Of a DNA stretch of 64,000 nucleotides, positions 16,366-24,152 are shown piece after piece; within the stretch, counting starts at the first letter, position 1; every line of letters starts with the position of its first letter. Under the pieces are notes generated by a model. It searched no databases. It was not told where the DNA came from and was given only the letters and a program-made list of their open reading frames with translations. A program made the translations under genes and the position numbers. The stretch is from Pseudobacteriovorax sp. (GTDB lineage Bacteria > Bdellovibrionota_B > Oligoflexia > Oligoflexales > Oligoflexaceae), in NCBI GenBank assembly GCA_013215145.1, contig JABSRP010000031.1:40478-104477 (forward strand), in the 5' to 3' direction.

Positions 16366-17673
16366 TCAATGAAAATCCGGCTCGTGACTCATAACCTTAT
16401 CTCTTTCAAAGGAATCGGTGAAAAGATACCAGTTATCTTTGAAGACGATATTGGCCTTATAGTTTTCCGAAGCATTCCCGCGGCAATCAATTAGCCAAAA
16501 TGTGAAGCTATCATCTTTATAATTATGATGTCTGCTAGGATGGTATGTGAATTCTCCTGTACTCCGATTCCAGCTACTAATCACTCCATAGCTAGGATCA
16601 TCCATAAGGCGGTACCAAAATTTATCGCCTTCAGGATCGGTGGCTGGAATTTTCCCATAGCAAGTATCTTTCCTAGGGCACTCGATGGTAATTTCTTTGG
16701 CCCCTTCGGGTTCCAAGTAAGGTGGAAGGTTTTGTTTACCAACGTCAATGATGACAGTGGCAAGGTTCGAAATCGTTTCACCGAATATGACTCGAAACGT
16801 GAAACGATCCTGTCCAACAAAGTCTGGGTTTGGTCTGTAGGTGAAGTCCCTCTGATTGGGATTCATAATGAGTAACCCGTTCTGTACGTTATCTACGATA
16901 TCGATCACCGTGGGAAGATCGTCCATAATCGTGACTTCCCATTCGATGGCAGCGGCAAGAGTCTCCCCTTGATTCGTAGTGTGCATTCCGTCTGTGGCTG
17001 TCACCTCTCCTATCCCGTCTAATACTTGAAAGTTTAGGGTGGAGACGCTTGTAGCCTCTCCGTCGGATAAGGCTAGCTCTACGGTGTCGCTACCTGAAAA
17101 CGAAGGGTTCGGTGTATAGCGGACACGAAATTCCTCATTTAAGACTTCAAAACTACCGGCGCTAGGTGGCGTTACCATTACAAATGACACATCCTGATTT
17201 TCGGGATCAGAAACAGGAAGATCGAATTCAATAGCTGCATTGATGGGAAGCTTTAGATCTGCATCTGTGACTTTGGGAGCATCATTGACCGGAAGAATAT
17301 TTGCAGCAATGATTCTAGTGAATTTGTCACCGAATGGGTCGGTGATAACGATGGCAAACCTATCTTCGCCAAAAACGTTTTCTGCGGGAATATATTGCCA
17401 GCCTTGGGTTTCGGCATCAAAAACGATGGAGCCTAGTTCGGGAGATAGTTCGATATCGATACCTTGAATATCATGAAAATCCCTTGAGATTAATCGTAGG
17501 TCGAAGGGTGTATCTTCGAACATTTGAAAAACCCAATCGGGATCCAGTTCATCAATATTTTGCCCACTCACATCTAAGCTTTTTTCTTCCTCGACTTCAG
17601 GCTGCCATCCTTCATCGCAGCCCAAATGAAAGAACAGACAGACTGCCATCAGCCATAGGTAAACTCTCATCAC
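16366..17673 (-). CDS. lipoprotein with tandem cadherin/Ig-like repeats, ended by in-frame TGA
   Basis: A 435-residue lipoprotein: signal peptide with lipobox FHLGC (Cys19), then at least three repeats of about 90 residues ending in the tandem-95/VCBS-type strand pattern: RYTPNPSFSGSDTVELALSD, FTYRPNPDFVGQDRFTFRV, and FTYHPSRHHNYKDDSFTFW. Such repeats make rod-like surface or adhesive proteins. Linkers LPVNDAPKVTDADL and NLPPYLEPEG are also typical. The stop is TGA followed by C, and the same frame continues open for another 213 codons (see the next entry), so the gene appears interrupted just as a C-terminal domain begins (NWYLFTDSFERD). Confidence 0.78.
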   Translation of the reverse strand: MMRVYLWLMAVCLFFHLGCDEGWQPEVEEEKSLDVSGQNIDELDPDWVFQMFEDTPFDLRLISRDFHDIQGIDIELSPELGSIVFDAETQGWQYIPAENVFGEDRFAIVITDPFGDKFTRIIAANILPVNDAPKVTDADLKLPINAAIEFDLPVSDPENQDVSFVMVTPPSAGSFEVLNEEFRVRYTPNPSFSGSDTVELALSDGEATSVSTLNFQVLDGIGEVTATDGMHTTNQGETLAAAIEWEVTIMDDLPTVIDIVDNVQNGLLIMNPNQRDFTYRPNPDFVGQDRFTFRVIFGETISNLATVIIDVGKQNLPPYLEPEGAKEITIECPRKDTCYGKIPATDPEGDKFWYRLMDDPSYGVISSWNRSTGEFTYHPSRHHNYKDDSFTFWLIDCRGNASENYKANIVFKDNWYLFTDSFERDKVMSHEPDFH

Positions 17674-17985
17674 AAATCCCCTCTAATTTTCATATAGTCC
17701 TAAAAACCACAAGGACTCATCCTCTCTCAAAAATAAAATCTTTAACCATGGTCTAAAAACATGTTTTAGGAGCAGCAAAAACATGTAGATGACCTGGATT
17801 TTATACTGGCCAAAAAAAACAGGTGGATTTTAAAGTTGGGGCTCGGACAAAGATTTCCCGTTGTAAGGATTTAAAATGAGTTTTTGGATTCTAAATCAAA
17901 TCAGAGGACTGCATGTTTTCCTAATGCAATATTCTATTTATCCATTGATTAGGAAAAAAATCCGATCTTTACTTTTTTGTAAGAT
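17674..17985. other. intergenic, probable promoter region of the cadherin-like lipoprotein
   Basis: AT-rich stretch of 312 bases without a convincing gene. It holds an inverted repeat CTAAAA-ACATG-TTTTAG at 17753-17769, about 80 bases upstream of the lipoprotein start, which could be an operator. Near 17945-17985 the minus strand has a weak imperfect hairpin followed by a run of seven T, a possible terminator for the TolC gene. Confidence 0.4.
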
Positions 17986-19314
17986 TTAAAAAAGATTGTC
18001 TGTGAGGGTGGCTTGGCGCAAAAAGAGAAGGCTGATAGCCTCTTCATTGTCAATGATTTCAAGCTCTTGAATAGCCAGACTCTGCTGAGAATCAAGCAAC
18101 AGATCGAGAGACGATAAGCCTCGTTCGTAGCGATCTCTTTGTTCTTTGAAAACTCTTTGTGTGTTATCAAGCTTCTCGCGATTGAAATCTTTATCAGCCT
18201 CAAGTCGGCGTTTTTCATCTCGATTGGCGAGAATTCTATCCTGGCGCTCTCGCATCTCTAACCTTTGACTGGCCTTACTGGCTTCTAATCGAGACTGTAG
18301 TGCCTGCTTCTCTCGGCCAAGTTTAGGGTTATAAACATCCCAATCTAGAGATAGACCTAAAATTGCGGATTGGCTTGAGTTAGATTCCGTTTGTTGATTC
18401 TGAATACCGATTTCTCCCAGTAAGCTAGCCTCTTGATCGTCCGATATGCGATCGATTTCCGCTTGCAACCGTTCGAGTTGAAGTCTATGAATGCTTTTTA
18501 GTCTCTTGGTAGGTTGATCAAAAAAGGTAGTCATCGTAGGGATGAGATCCTTAAGGCTGGCTTTATCGGCAAGCCTGCGTCGTAGCAGGGTTTTGTTGAT
18601 GCGTTCCTGGGTTTTTAGGCGAGCGATATTTTGTTCACTACGGATAATACTGTTTTTTGTTCGGAGTTGCTCCGATTTAAGTGCAATACCGGAGTTGTAA
18701 CGCTGAGTGACAAAGTCGAACAGCTTTCTGTTTTCCTTTAAAATACCCTCCTGAACCTTGATTTTTTTGCTCAGAAATATCAGTTCGGTGATTTGTTGAA
18801 GGATGCGACCAAGGTAGGATTCGATGTCATCTTTTAGTTGCAAAGACAGACTTTTCATCGCTGCGTCGACTTCATGTCTTCGTAATTGATTGCTCCGCCC
18901 AAATCGATTACGAAACAGATTTTGACCGTAGGTCAGTTCAGTGATACTTCGGAGGGCAGACCCTACTTCGGGTATTCTATGCTCAGCTGAGATCTGTGAT
19001 CCAGAATCAGGAAGGCTAAACGTGGCTGAAGCAACCGCTTGCCGATCCCAAGCATCTTCGCTGAGAGATCTCGAGAGGCTCCAATCAAGGGTTAAGTTAA
19101 CGCGTTCTTCTGGATATTGTAAGCGTAGGTCGGCTAGTCTCTGTTCGTAGCTGCGTTGAATATTCACGTACTCAGGATCGTCTTGAAGATTTTCGAGCAG
19201 GTCTAAAACTCGCTGTCGGTACTGATTAGTTTCTTGGTTTCCTTTATCAATTTTAGCCAATAAAGAATTCGAAAGGCTAAAAACAAGGCTTATTAATAGG
19301 CTAAATCGTATCAT
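17986..19314 (-). CDS. TolC family outer-membrane efflux protein
   Basis: A 442-residue protein starting at ATG 19314, which overlaps the stop of the RND gene by 4 bases (ATGA). Signal peptide RFSLLISLVFSLSNSLLA. The body is two repeats of long amphipathic helices, with family-typical segments: QRYNSGIALKSEQLRT near residue 215, LGLSLDWDVYNPKLGREKQA near residue 310 and QRDRYERGLSSLDLLLDSQ near residue 395. It would form the outer-membrane channel of the pump encoded upstream. Confidence 0.87.
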   Translation of the reverse strand: MIRFSLLISLVFSLSNSLLAKIDKGNQETNQYRQRVLDLLENLQDDPEYVNIQRSYEQRLADLRLQYPEERVNLTLDWSLSRSLSEDAWDRQAVASATFSLPDSGSQISAEHRIPEVGSALRSITELTYGQNLFRNRFGRSNQLRRHEVDAAMKSLSLQLKDDIESYLGRILQQITELIFLSKKIKVQEGILKENRKLFDFVTQRYNSGIALKSEQLRTKNSIIRSEQNIARLKTQERINKTLLRRRLADKASLKDLIPTMTTFFDQPTKRLKSIHRLQLERLQAEIDRISDDQEASLLGEIGIQNQQTESNSSQSAILGLSLDWDVYNPKLGREKQALQSRLEASKASQRLEMRERQDRILANRDEKRRLEADKDFNREKLDNTQRVFKEQRDRYERGLSSLDLLLDSQQSLAIQELEIIDNEEAISLLFLRQATLTDNLF

Positions 19315-22300
19315 GAGGCGACCTGTTGTCGTTTGAAGAAGATATTTGTATAAAAAGAAAAACATGTTGGAATGATCACTAGTGTGATCACAGTCCCAAA
19401 AATGAGTCCCCACCCCATGGCCAACATCATTTCCGACAGCATCGGATCGTAACCGGCAAGACCATAAGCCGTAGGTAGTAGACCAGCTACTGTGGTTATG
19501 GTGGTGACCAGGACTGCCCGAAGTCTAGTAGAAGAAATTTGCGCGATCTGATCAAGGATATCGTCACCTTTGACAATACGCTTTCTCAAGGAGTCGATCA
19601 AAACAATCGAGTCGTTTACCACCACTCCACACATTCCTATGATTCCCACGGCTGCAAAAAAACCATAGCTAGTTCGCTGGTGGATATAGAAGGCAATAAT
19701 GACCCCGGTGATGCCAAAGGGTATCGCGAGTATGATGATGAGGGGGATGAGAAAACTATTGAAAGTGCAGTATAGAATGCCATAGATCAATACTAGGGTG
19801 ACTAGAGCAGCTAATAAGAACGAATTACTTGAGTTTCTTGACTCTTCAATTTCACCCTTAAAGGTAAATATGAGTCCCGGGTACTTTTTTTGTAGTTCCG
19901 CTAATAGGCCTGATTCTAAGGTTTCAGCAATATCTAGCGGCTGGACCTCGGTGTCGGTCTTCAAATCAGCAAAGACAAAGGTGGTGCGCTTGTAATCTGT
20001 TCTTTCGATACTCGTGGGTTTTTTTACGAAGGCAATATCTACTAGATCTTTTAAAGGGATGAGAAAATTCCTTTGGTTAGCCACTTTGAGTTGGAGTATC
20101 TGATCGATGCTTTCTCTAAATTCAGGTTTGGTAGTCAGTTTTACTTCAACCTCATCAGACTCCCCGGGAAGTCGATATAGGATCGTGCCGTCGACATAGG
20201 TGGATAGGGTCTCGTTGATTGAAGAGATGCTTATGCCTAGGTTCTTGATTTTTTCTCTATCAATCTGGATCTCAATACTCTCTTCGATCAGGGGCTGAGA
20301 CACCTCTGAGTTTACTATAGCGGACATATCGCCAAGAATTTGTTTGAGTTCCTCAGCCGCTTCCGTGCGCCGCTGATTATCGTTACCTTGGATCATGACT
20401 TCAATGGGGCTTCCACTTGAGAACCCAAAGCGTCCTCGTATGAACCGAATATTTTCAAACCCAGGAAGCTCCTTAAGGGCCGCTTCCCATTTTTCTGTTA
20501 GCTCGGCTGATTCTATGTCGCGGTCGCTACGCCCTAAAATCTCAATACGAAAGCTCATACTTCTGTCGGAGGTTTTGCGTCCCCTGCGACTTTGACCGAC
20601 ATTAGTGCGAACGGCAATCACATATTTGCTGTCTTTAAGAATCGTATCCTCAATAACCGATGCTAATTTTGCTGTTTCGATACGGGTTTCGGTGCTTTCA
20701 GCTGTAGCTCTAATAAAAAACTCCTTGCTTTCACCGCTAGGGAACAGAACAAATTTAAAGGAATTCATAAATAGATAGCCGGTGGAGACGGTGGCTGTTA
20801 ACACGAGTAAGATGGTTATCAGTCGAAACTTAAGGATCCCGCGAAGAACCTTGGCAAAGCTTTTTTCAACCTTTTCAAACCATCCTATGGAGTTTACTTT
20901 GGCTTTTTTTATCCGGCTTGATTTTTGATGAAGATGAGAGGGTAGAATAAACAGCGACTCGAAAAGACTACCAGCCAGCATCAGCACGACTATGGTTGGA
21001 ATATAAATGACAAAACTAGCAAAACGCCCTTCAAAAAAGTAAAAGGGGATAAAAGCTATACATGTGGTTAAAATACTCACGACGATGGGGACAACCATCT
21101 GGTGGGTTCCCAACACACTAGCTTGCTCCGGATTTGGACTTAACGACCGCGTCCTTGCTATGTTTTCGGCAACAATAATGGCATCGTCGACAACAATACC
21201 CAAAACAATGATGATGGCAGCTAAGGTCATGTTGTTAACAGTGAAGTCTAAAAAGTAACAAACGCTTAAGGTGAATGCCAAGCAGAAAGGGATGCCCATA
21301 GCGACCCAAAACCCAGACTTGAAATCCAAGAACAGGAATAGACAAATAACGATGAGGACAAATCCAATGGCTCCGTTACTGACGATAAGATTAAGTCTAT
21401 TGCGAACCGTATAGGATTCATCGTCCATGGGAATCAACTTACTGGTGGTTTGGTCTCTTGAGTTTTGGAAAACATCGACAATTCTGAGCACTTCATCCTT
21501 TGCTTTTAGTATATCGGCGTTGAAGGACTTCCTGACGTTTAGGATAATGGCCTCGTTGCCATTGACCTTAGTGATGTTTTGCTTAGGAACGAAGGTTTCT
21601 TTGACGACCGCTACGTCTTTCAACTTAATGGTATTGCCACCAAAGTTTGACCTTAGGACCACCTCATTTAAGCGCTCTGTAGTATCTAAATCACCTACGA
21701 TGGATACTTTAGTTTCCGCAGTATTGCCTAGGCTGCCCGCTGGCACACGAAAATTGGCTTCCCGAATGGTCCTAATGATATCGGAAACAGGAAGCTCTAA
21801 TCTTGAAATTAATTCAGGATTAAATTGAATAGAAATCTCTCGCGCACTGAAGCCATTTCTACTAATACCACTGATAAGAGGTGACGATAACAGCTGTGAC
21901 TCTAAGGCTAAAGCTTGTTTTTGCAGATCATACCGGCCTTGTTTGGTAAGCAAAGTCTGGGTGGGAATCACAAGACCGATGTCAATGATAGCCTTTTCAG
22001 CTGTTTTAAACTGATAAAACGAAATATCGTTCTGTATCCTGCCTGGTAAGTCAGCGGACAGCACTGCATCTTTCACGGCTTGAATCGTCACCTGTTTGTC
22101 AAGTAAGCCCTCTTGAAACTCCACAGTGATACGCCCAGCGTTTGAAGCGGCGGTGGAGTTAATGCTTTGGATTCCCGATACGCCTTTTAGCCGTTTTTCT
22201 ATTTCAAAGATGACAAGCTTTTCGATGTCTGAGGCGGTAGCGCCAGGGTAAGGAGCTGTAATTCTTAACCAATTGGTTTCGAAATCAGGCATCTCTTCTT

Positions 22301-22433
22301 TACGTATAGAAAACCAAGTAACCATACCGGCTACTAGAATCATGATAAAGATGAGATTTGCGATAGCAGGGGATTTAACGAAAAACGTGATGAGGCTCTG
22401 CAACCCAGGCTCGTTGTGACGTGCGGTTGTCAC
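19311..22433 (-). CDS. RND family efflux transporter (inner-membrane pump)
   Basis: A 1040-residue AcrB-like pump: one N-terminal membrane helix (residues about 25-45), a large periplasmic loop, helices at about 340-500, a second loop and helices at about 860-1030. TM4 carries the proton-relay aspartates in GIVVDDAIIVAEN, and GVVVNDSIVLIDSL is the matching motif in the second half. It exports small toxic molecules or metals by proton antiport. GTG start at 22433 with only a weak ribosome site. The TolC gene follows with a 4-base overlap. No membrane-fusion adaptor gene lies in this cluster. Confidence 0.93.
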   Translation of the reverse strand: MTTARHNEPGLQSLITFFVKSPAIANLIFIMILVAGMVTWFSIRKEEMPDFETNWLRITAPYPGATASDIEKLVIFEIEKRLKGVSGIQSINSTAASNAGRITVEFQEGLLDKQVTIQAVKDAVLSADLPGRIQNDISFYQFKTAEKAIIDIGLVIPTQTLLTKQGRYDLQKQALALESQLLSSPLISGISRNGFSAREISIQFNPELISRLELPVSDIIRTIREANFRVPAGSLGNTAETKVSIVGDLDTTERLNEVVLRSNFGGNTIKLKDVAVVKETFVPKQNITKVNGNEAIILNVRKSFNADILKAKDEVLRIVDVFQNSRDQTTSKLIPMDDESYTVRNRLNLIVSNGAIGFVLIVICLFLFLDFKSGFWVAMGIPFCLAFTLSVCYFLDFTVNNMTLAAIIIVLGIVVDDAIIVAENIARTRSLSPNPEQASVLGTHQMVVPIVVSILTTCIAFIPFYFFEGRFASFVIYIPTIVVLMLAGSLFESLFILPSHLHQKSSRIKKAKVNSIGWFEKVEKSFAKVLRGILKFRLITILLVLTATVSTGYLFMNSFKFVLFPSGESKEFFIRATAESTETRIETAKLASVIEDTILKDSKYVIAVRTNVGQSRRGRKTSDRSMSFRIEILGRSDRDIESAELTEKWEAALKELPGFENIRFIRGRFGFSSGSPIEVMIQGNDNQRRTEAAEELKQILGDMSAIVNSEVSQPLIEESIEIQIDREKIKNLGISISSINETLSTYVDGTILYRLPGESDEVEVKLTTKPEFRESIDQILQLKVANQRNFLIPLKDLVDIAFVKKPTSIERTDYKRTTFVFADLKTDTEVQPLDIAETLESGLLAELQKKYPGLIFTFKGEIEESRNSSNSFLLAALVTLVLIYGILYCTFNSFLIPLIIILAIPFGITGVIIAFYIHQRTSYGFFAAVGIIGMCGVVVNDSIVLIDSLRKRIVKGDDILDQIAQISSTRLRAVLVTTITTVAGLLPTAYGLAGYDPMLSEMMLAMGWGLIFGTVITLVIIPTCFSFYTNIFFKRQQVAS

Positions 22434-22486
22434 AGGAAGCTACCGTATCCATAAACAACTAACAAGAGGTTAATTGCTTAGGTGCA

Positions 22487-23110
22487 TCAATTAAATAATA
22501 GAAATTCGACTTCACCGCCATCGTCTTGGTCATCGAGGGTTTGTGTGCATTCGAGCATCTCTGAGACCCCATCCCAGTCATAGACGAGAACATTCCAGCT
22601 ACAGAGCATTTGAGCATCCCCAACTCCGTAGACCCACACATCAAAGACTTCGTCTTCAGAGTCTTCTTTGATAGCTAAAGGTTCCGTTTGTGCTGGTTTT
22701 TGATTAGGAAGGTTTACCACCAGTTCGCCGCATTCCTTTAATGCTGAGTAGTTACTCTGAAGCCAGATTTTGACTGCGCCAGCCGTTAAGTTACAGTACT
22801 CGCGGATAAAGTCGTGGCATAAGAATGGCGATATCTTCTTACCTTTGAATGCTGGTTTTTGAAGCGCAAATGTTCTCGCATCGTCCACCGTGTAATACAC
22901 ACGAAAGGTAAAGATCAGGTCCTCAGACTCGACGATGATTTTCACCATCCAGTCGTCTTCGGTAAGCATAGCGTGAGACCGCATTTCTATCGGCTTAAAG
23001 CTATCCTCTGGGATGACACTTTTAAGTCGATTCGAAGCGGCATCTCTGAGCGCTTCCTTAAGAGCTACAACATCACGTTGTGACGTATCTTTTGCATGGG
23101 CGCTACTCAC
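22487..23110 (-). CDS. CheX-like phosphatase-fold protein
   Basis: A 207-residue cytoplasmic protein. GTG at 23110 has AAAGGGAG six bases upstream and lies 18 bases after the CheX gene. It carries the CheC/CheX/FliY catalytic signature D-x3-E-x2-N: Asp100, Glu104 and Asn107 (HDFIREYCNLTAGAVK). In CheX the Glu and Asn dephosphorylate CheY-P. The spacing to the following proline (27 residues) is longer than usual, so it is a divergent member. The acidic C-terminus (TLDDQDDGGEVEF) is unusual. Last gene of the CheY-CheX-CheX-like operon. Confidence 0.6.
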   Translation of the reverse strand: MSSAHAKDTSQRDVVALKEALRDAASNRLKSVIPEDSFKPIEMRSHAMLTEDDWMVKIIVESEDLIFTFRVYYTVDDARTFALQKPAFKGKKISPFLCHDFIREYCNLTAGAVKIWLQSNYSALKECGELVVNLPNQKPAQTEPLAIKEDSEDEVFDVWVYGVGDAQMLCSWNVLVYDWDGVSEMLECTQTLDDQDDGGEVEFLLFN

Positions 23111-23128
23111 ATTAGTCTCCCTTTAAAA

Positions 23129-23620
23129 TCAAGCCGATTTTTTCTCGAATTTAACATCGTCTGCGAAAGTTGCCTGAAGCATAATACAAATATGCTCTTT
23201 GTCCGTAGAAAAGTAGAATTTAGCTAAGGGCCCCACCGACTCGTCCTCGCCCATATAAGGTTCGTGTGCACAAACAGGAGGATTGAGTGTGGTTTCTACC
23301 CCCATGGCAAGTAGATCGTTTTTCATGTTCCCTAGGATGCGATTGGCAATTTCTCCAACCCAGTCCGTTAGATCTTCTTTCGTGATTTCATCGCCGTAAC
23401 GCCTCTCTGGATGACATTCTTTAAGCGTCTTTGGGCTAGCGTTAACAGACAGAAAGCCTTGCGCTTTGTCGCTTTTTATCGCAATTTTTGAAGAGTAGCA
23501 GCCCGCGGTCTCGAACGTGATATCAGGGCTATGCTTAAACTTATCGCTAAACCGATTTCGAAAAAATTTTTCCACTTCGTCGATCAGTGTTGATTCTAAG
23601 ATTTCGGGGTAGTTGCCCAT
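23129..23620 (-). CDS. CheX family CheY-P phosphatase
   Basis: A 163-residue protein; ATG at 23620 is preceded by CGGAG. The active-site motif is Asp86-x3-Glu90-x2-Asn93 (DWVGEIANRILGNMK) with Pro114/115 about 21 residues on, matching the CheX consensus. The rest alternates as expected for the CheC/CheX fold (GYSSKIAI-like strand, then helix). CheX dimers remove phosphate from CheY. The start lies 14 bases after the stop of a CheY-like receiver gene, the natural substrate. Confidence 0.78.
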   Translation of the reverse strand: MGNYPEILESTLIDEVEKFFRNRFSDKFKHSPDITFETAGCYSSKIAIKSDKAQGFLSVNASPKTLKECHPERRYGDEITKEDLTDWVGEIANRILGNMKNDLLAMGVETTLNPPVCAHEPYMGEDESVGPLAKFYFSTDKEHICIMLQATFADDVKFEKKSA

Positions 23621-23634
23621 AGGTAATCTCCGGG

Positions 23635-24003
23635 TTATGAACAAAATGTCGCGAGTAGAGTGTTTACCGTATTTGGATCGGCTGGCTTGATGATCCAGCC
23701 CGTGACGCCGAGCTCCTTCGCTCGCCTCATGACGTCTTGGGTTGCTTCACTGGTAAGCATAACGATGGGTAATTTTTCGTGCTTAGGATTTGCCTTTACC
23801 GCTTCGAGGAATTCAATCCCGTTCATTTCAGGCATATTCACATCACAAAAAACCAGTGAGATGTTACCTTTCTCCTCTAATAGAGCCAGCGCCTCCTTAC
23901 CGTTTTGGGCCTCGTGAGTTAAGATTCCGTGATTGTGAACAACACGGACGACTTCTTTGCGAGCAGTTTTCGAATCGTCAATAACAAGTACTTTTGATCC
24001 CAT
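23635..24003 (-). CDS. CheY-like single-domain response regulator
   Basis: A 122-residue receiver domain, or 127 if it starts at the ATG at 24018. All key residues are visible: acidic pair in VLVIDDSKTARKE, phospho-acceptor Asp in LVFCDVNMPEMNG, Thr in MLTSEATQ and Lys in IIKPADP. No output domain, so it acts by protein contact as CheY does. First gene of an operon with CheX and a CheX-like gene; divergent from a kinase with Hpt and CheA-type ATPase domains, which is a plausible phosphodonor. Confidence 0.9.
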   Translation of the reverse strand: MGSKVLVIDDSKTARKEVVRVVHNHGILTHEAQNGKEALALLEEKGNISLVFCDVNMPEMNGIEFLEAVKANPKHEKLPIVMLTSEATQDVMRRAKELGVTGWIIKPADPNTVNTLLATFCS

Positions 24004-24152
24004 TGAGTTTCCCGGCATTAAAAATTGAACCTCTCTTCAATGGTACGTTTCTACGACAGAATTCTCAAGTCACCGACTCTTATTTTCTGACAGATTTCAG
24101 TTTTTCTCAGAAAAACCGATAGCCCTGGTAGACCAACAGGGAAAAACTTTTT

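Noticed and set aside
16366..16368. TGA as a selenocysteine codon
   Set aside because: Only a weak four-base pairing follows the TGA; no convincing SECIS hairpin, and the protein type is not a known selenoprotein.
22459..22644. Small minus-strand gene before the RND gene
   Set aside because: Entirely overlapped by the CheX-like gene end in another frame, with no ribosome site.
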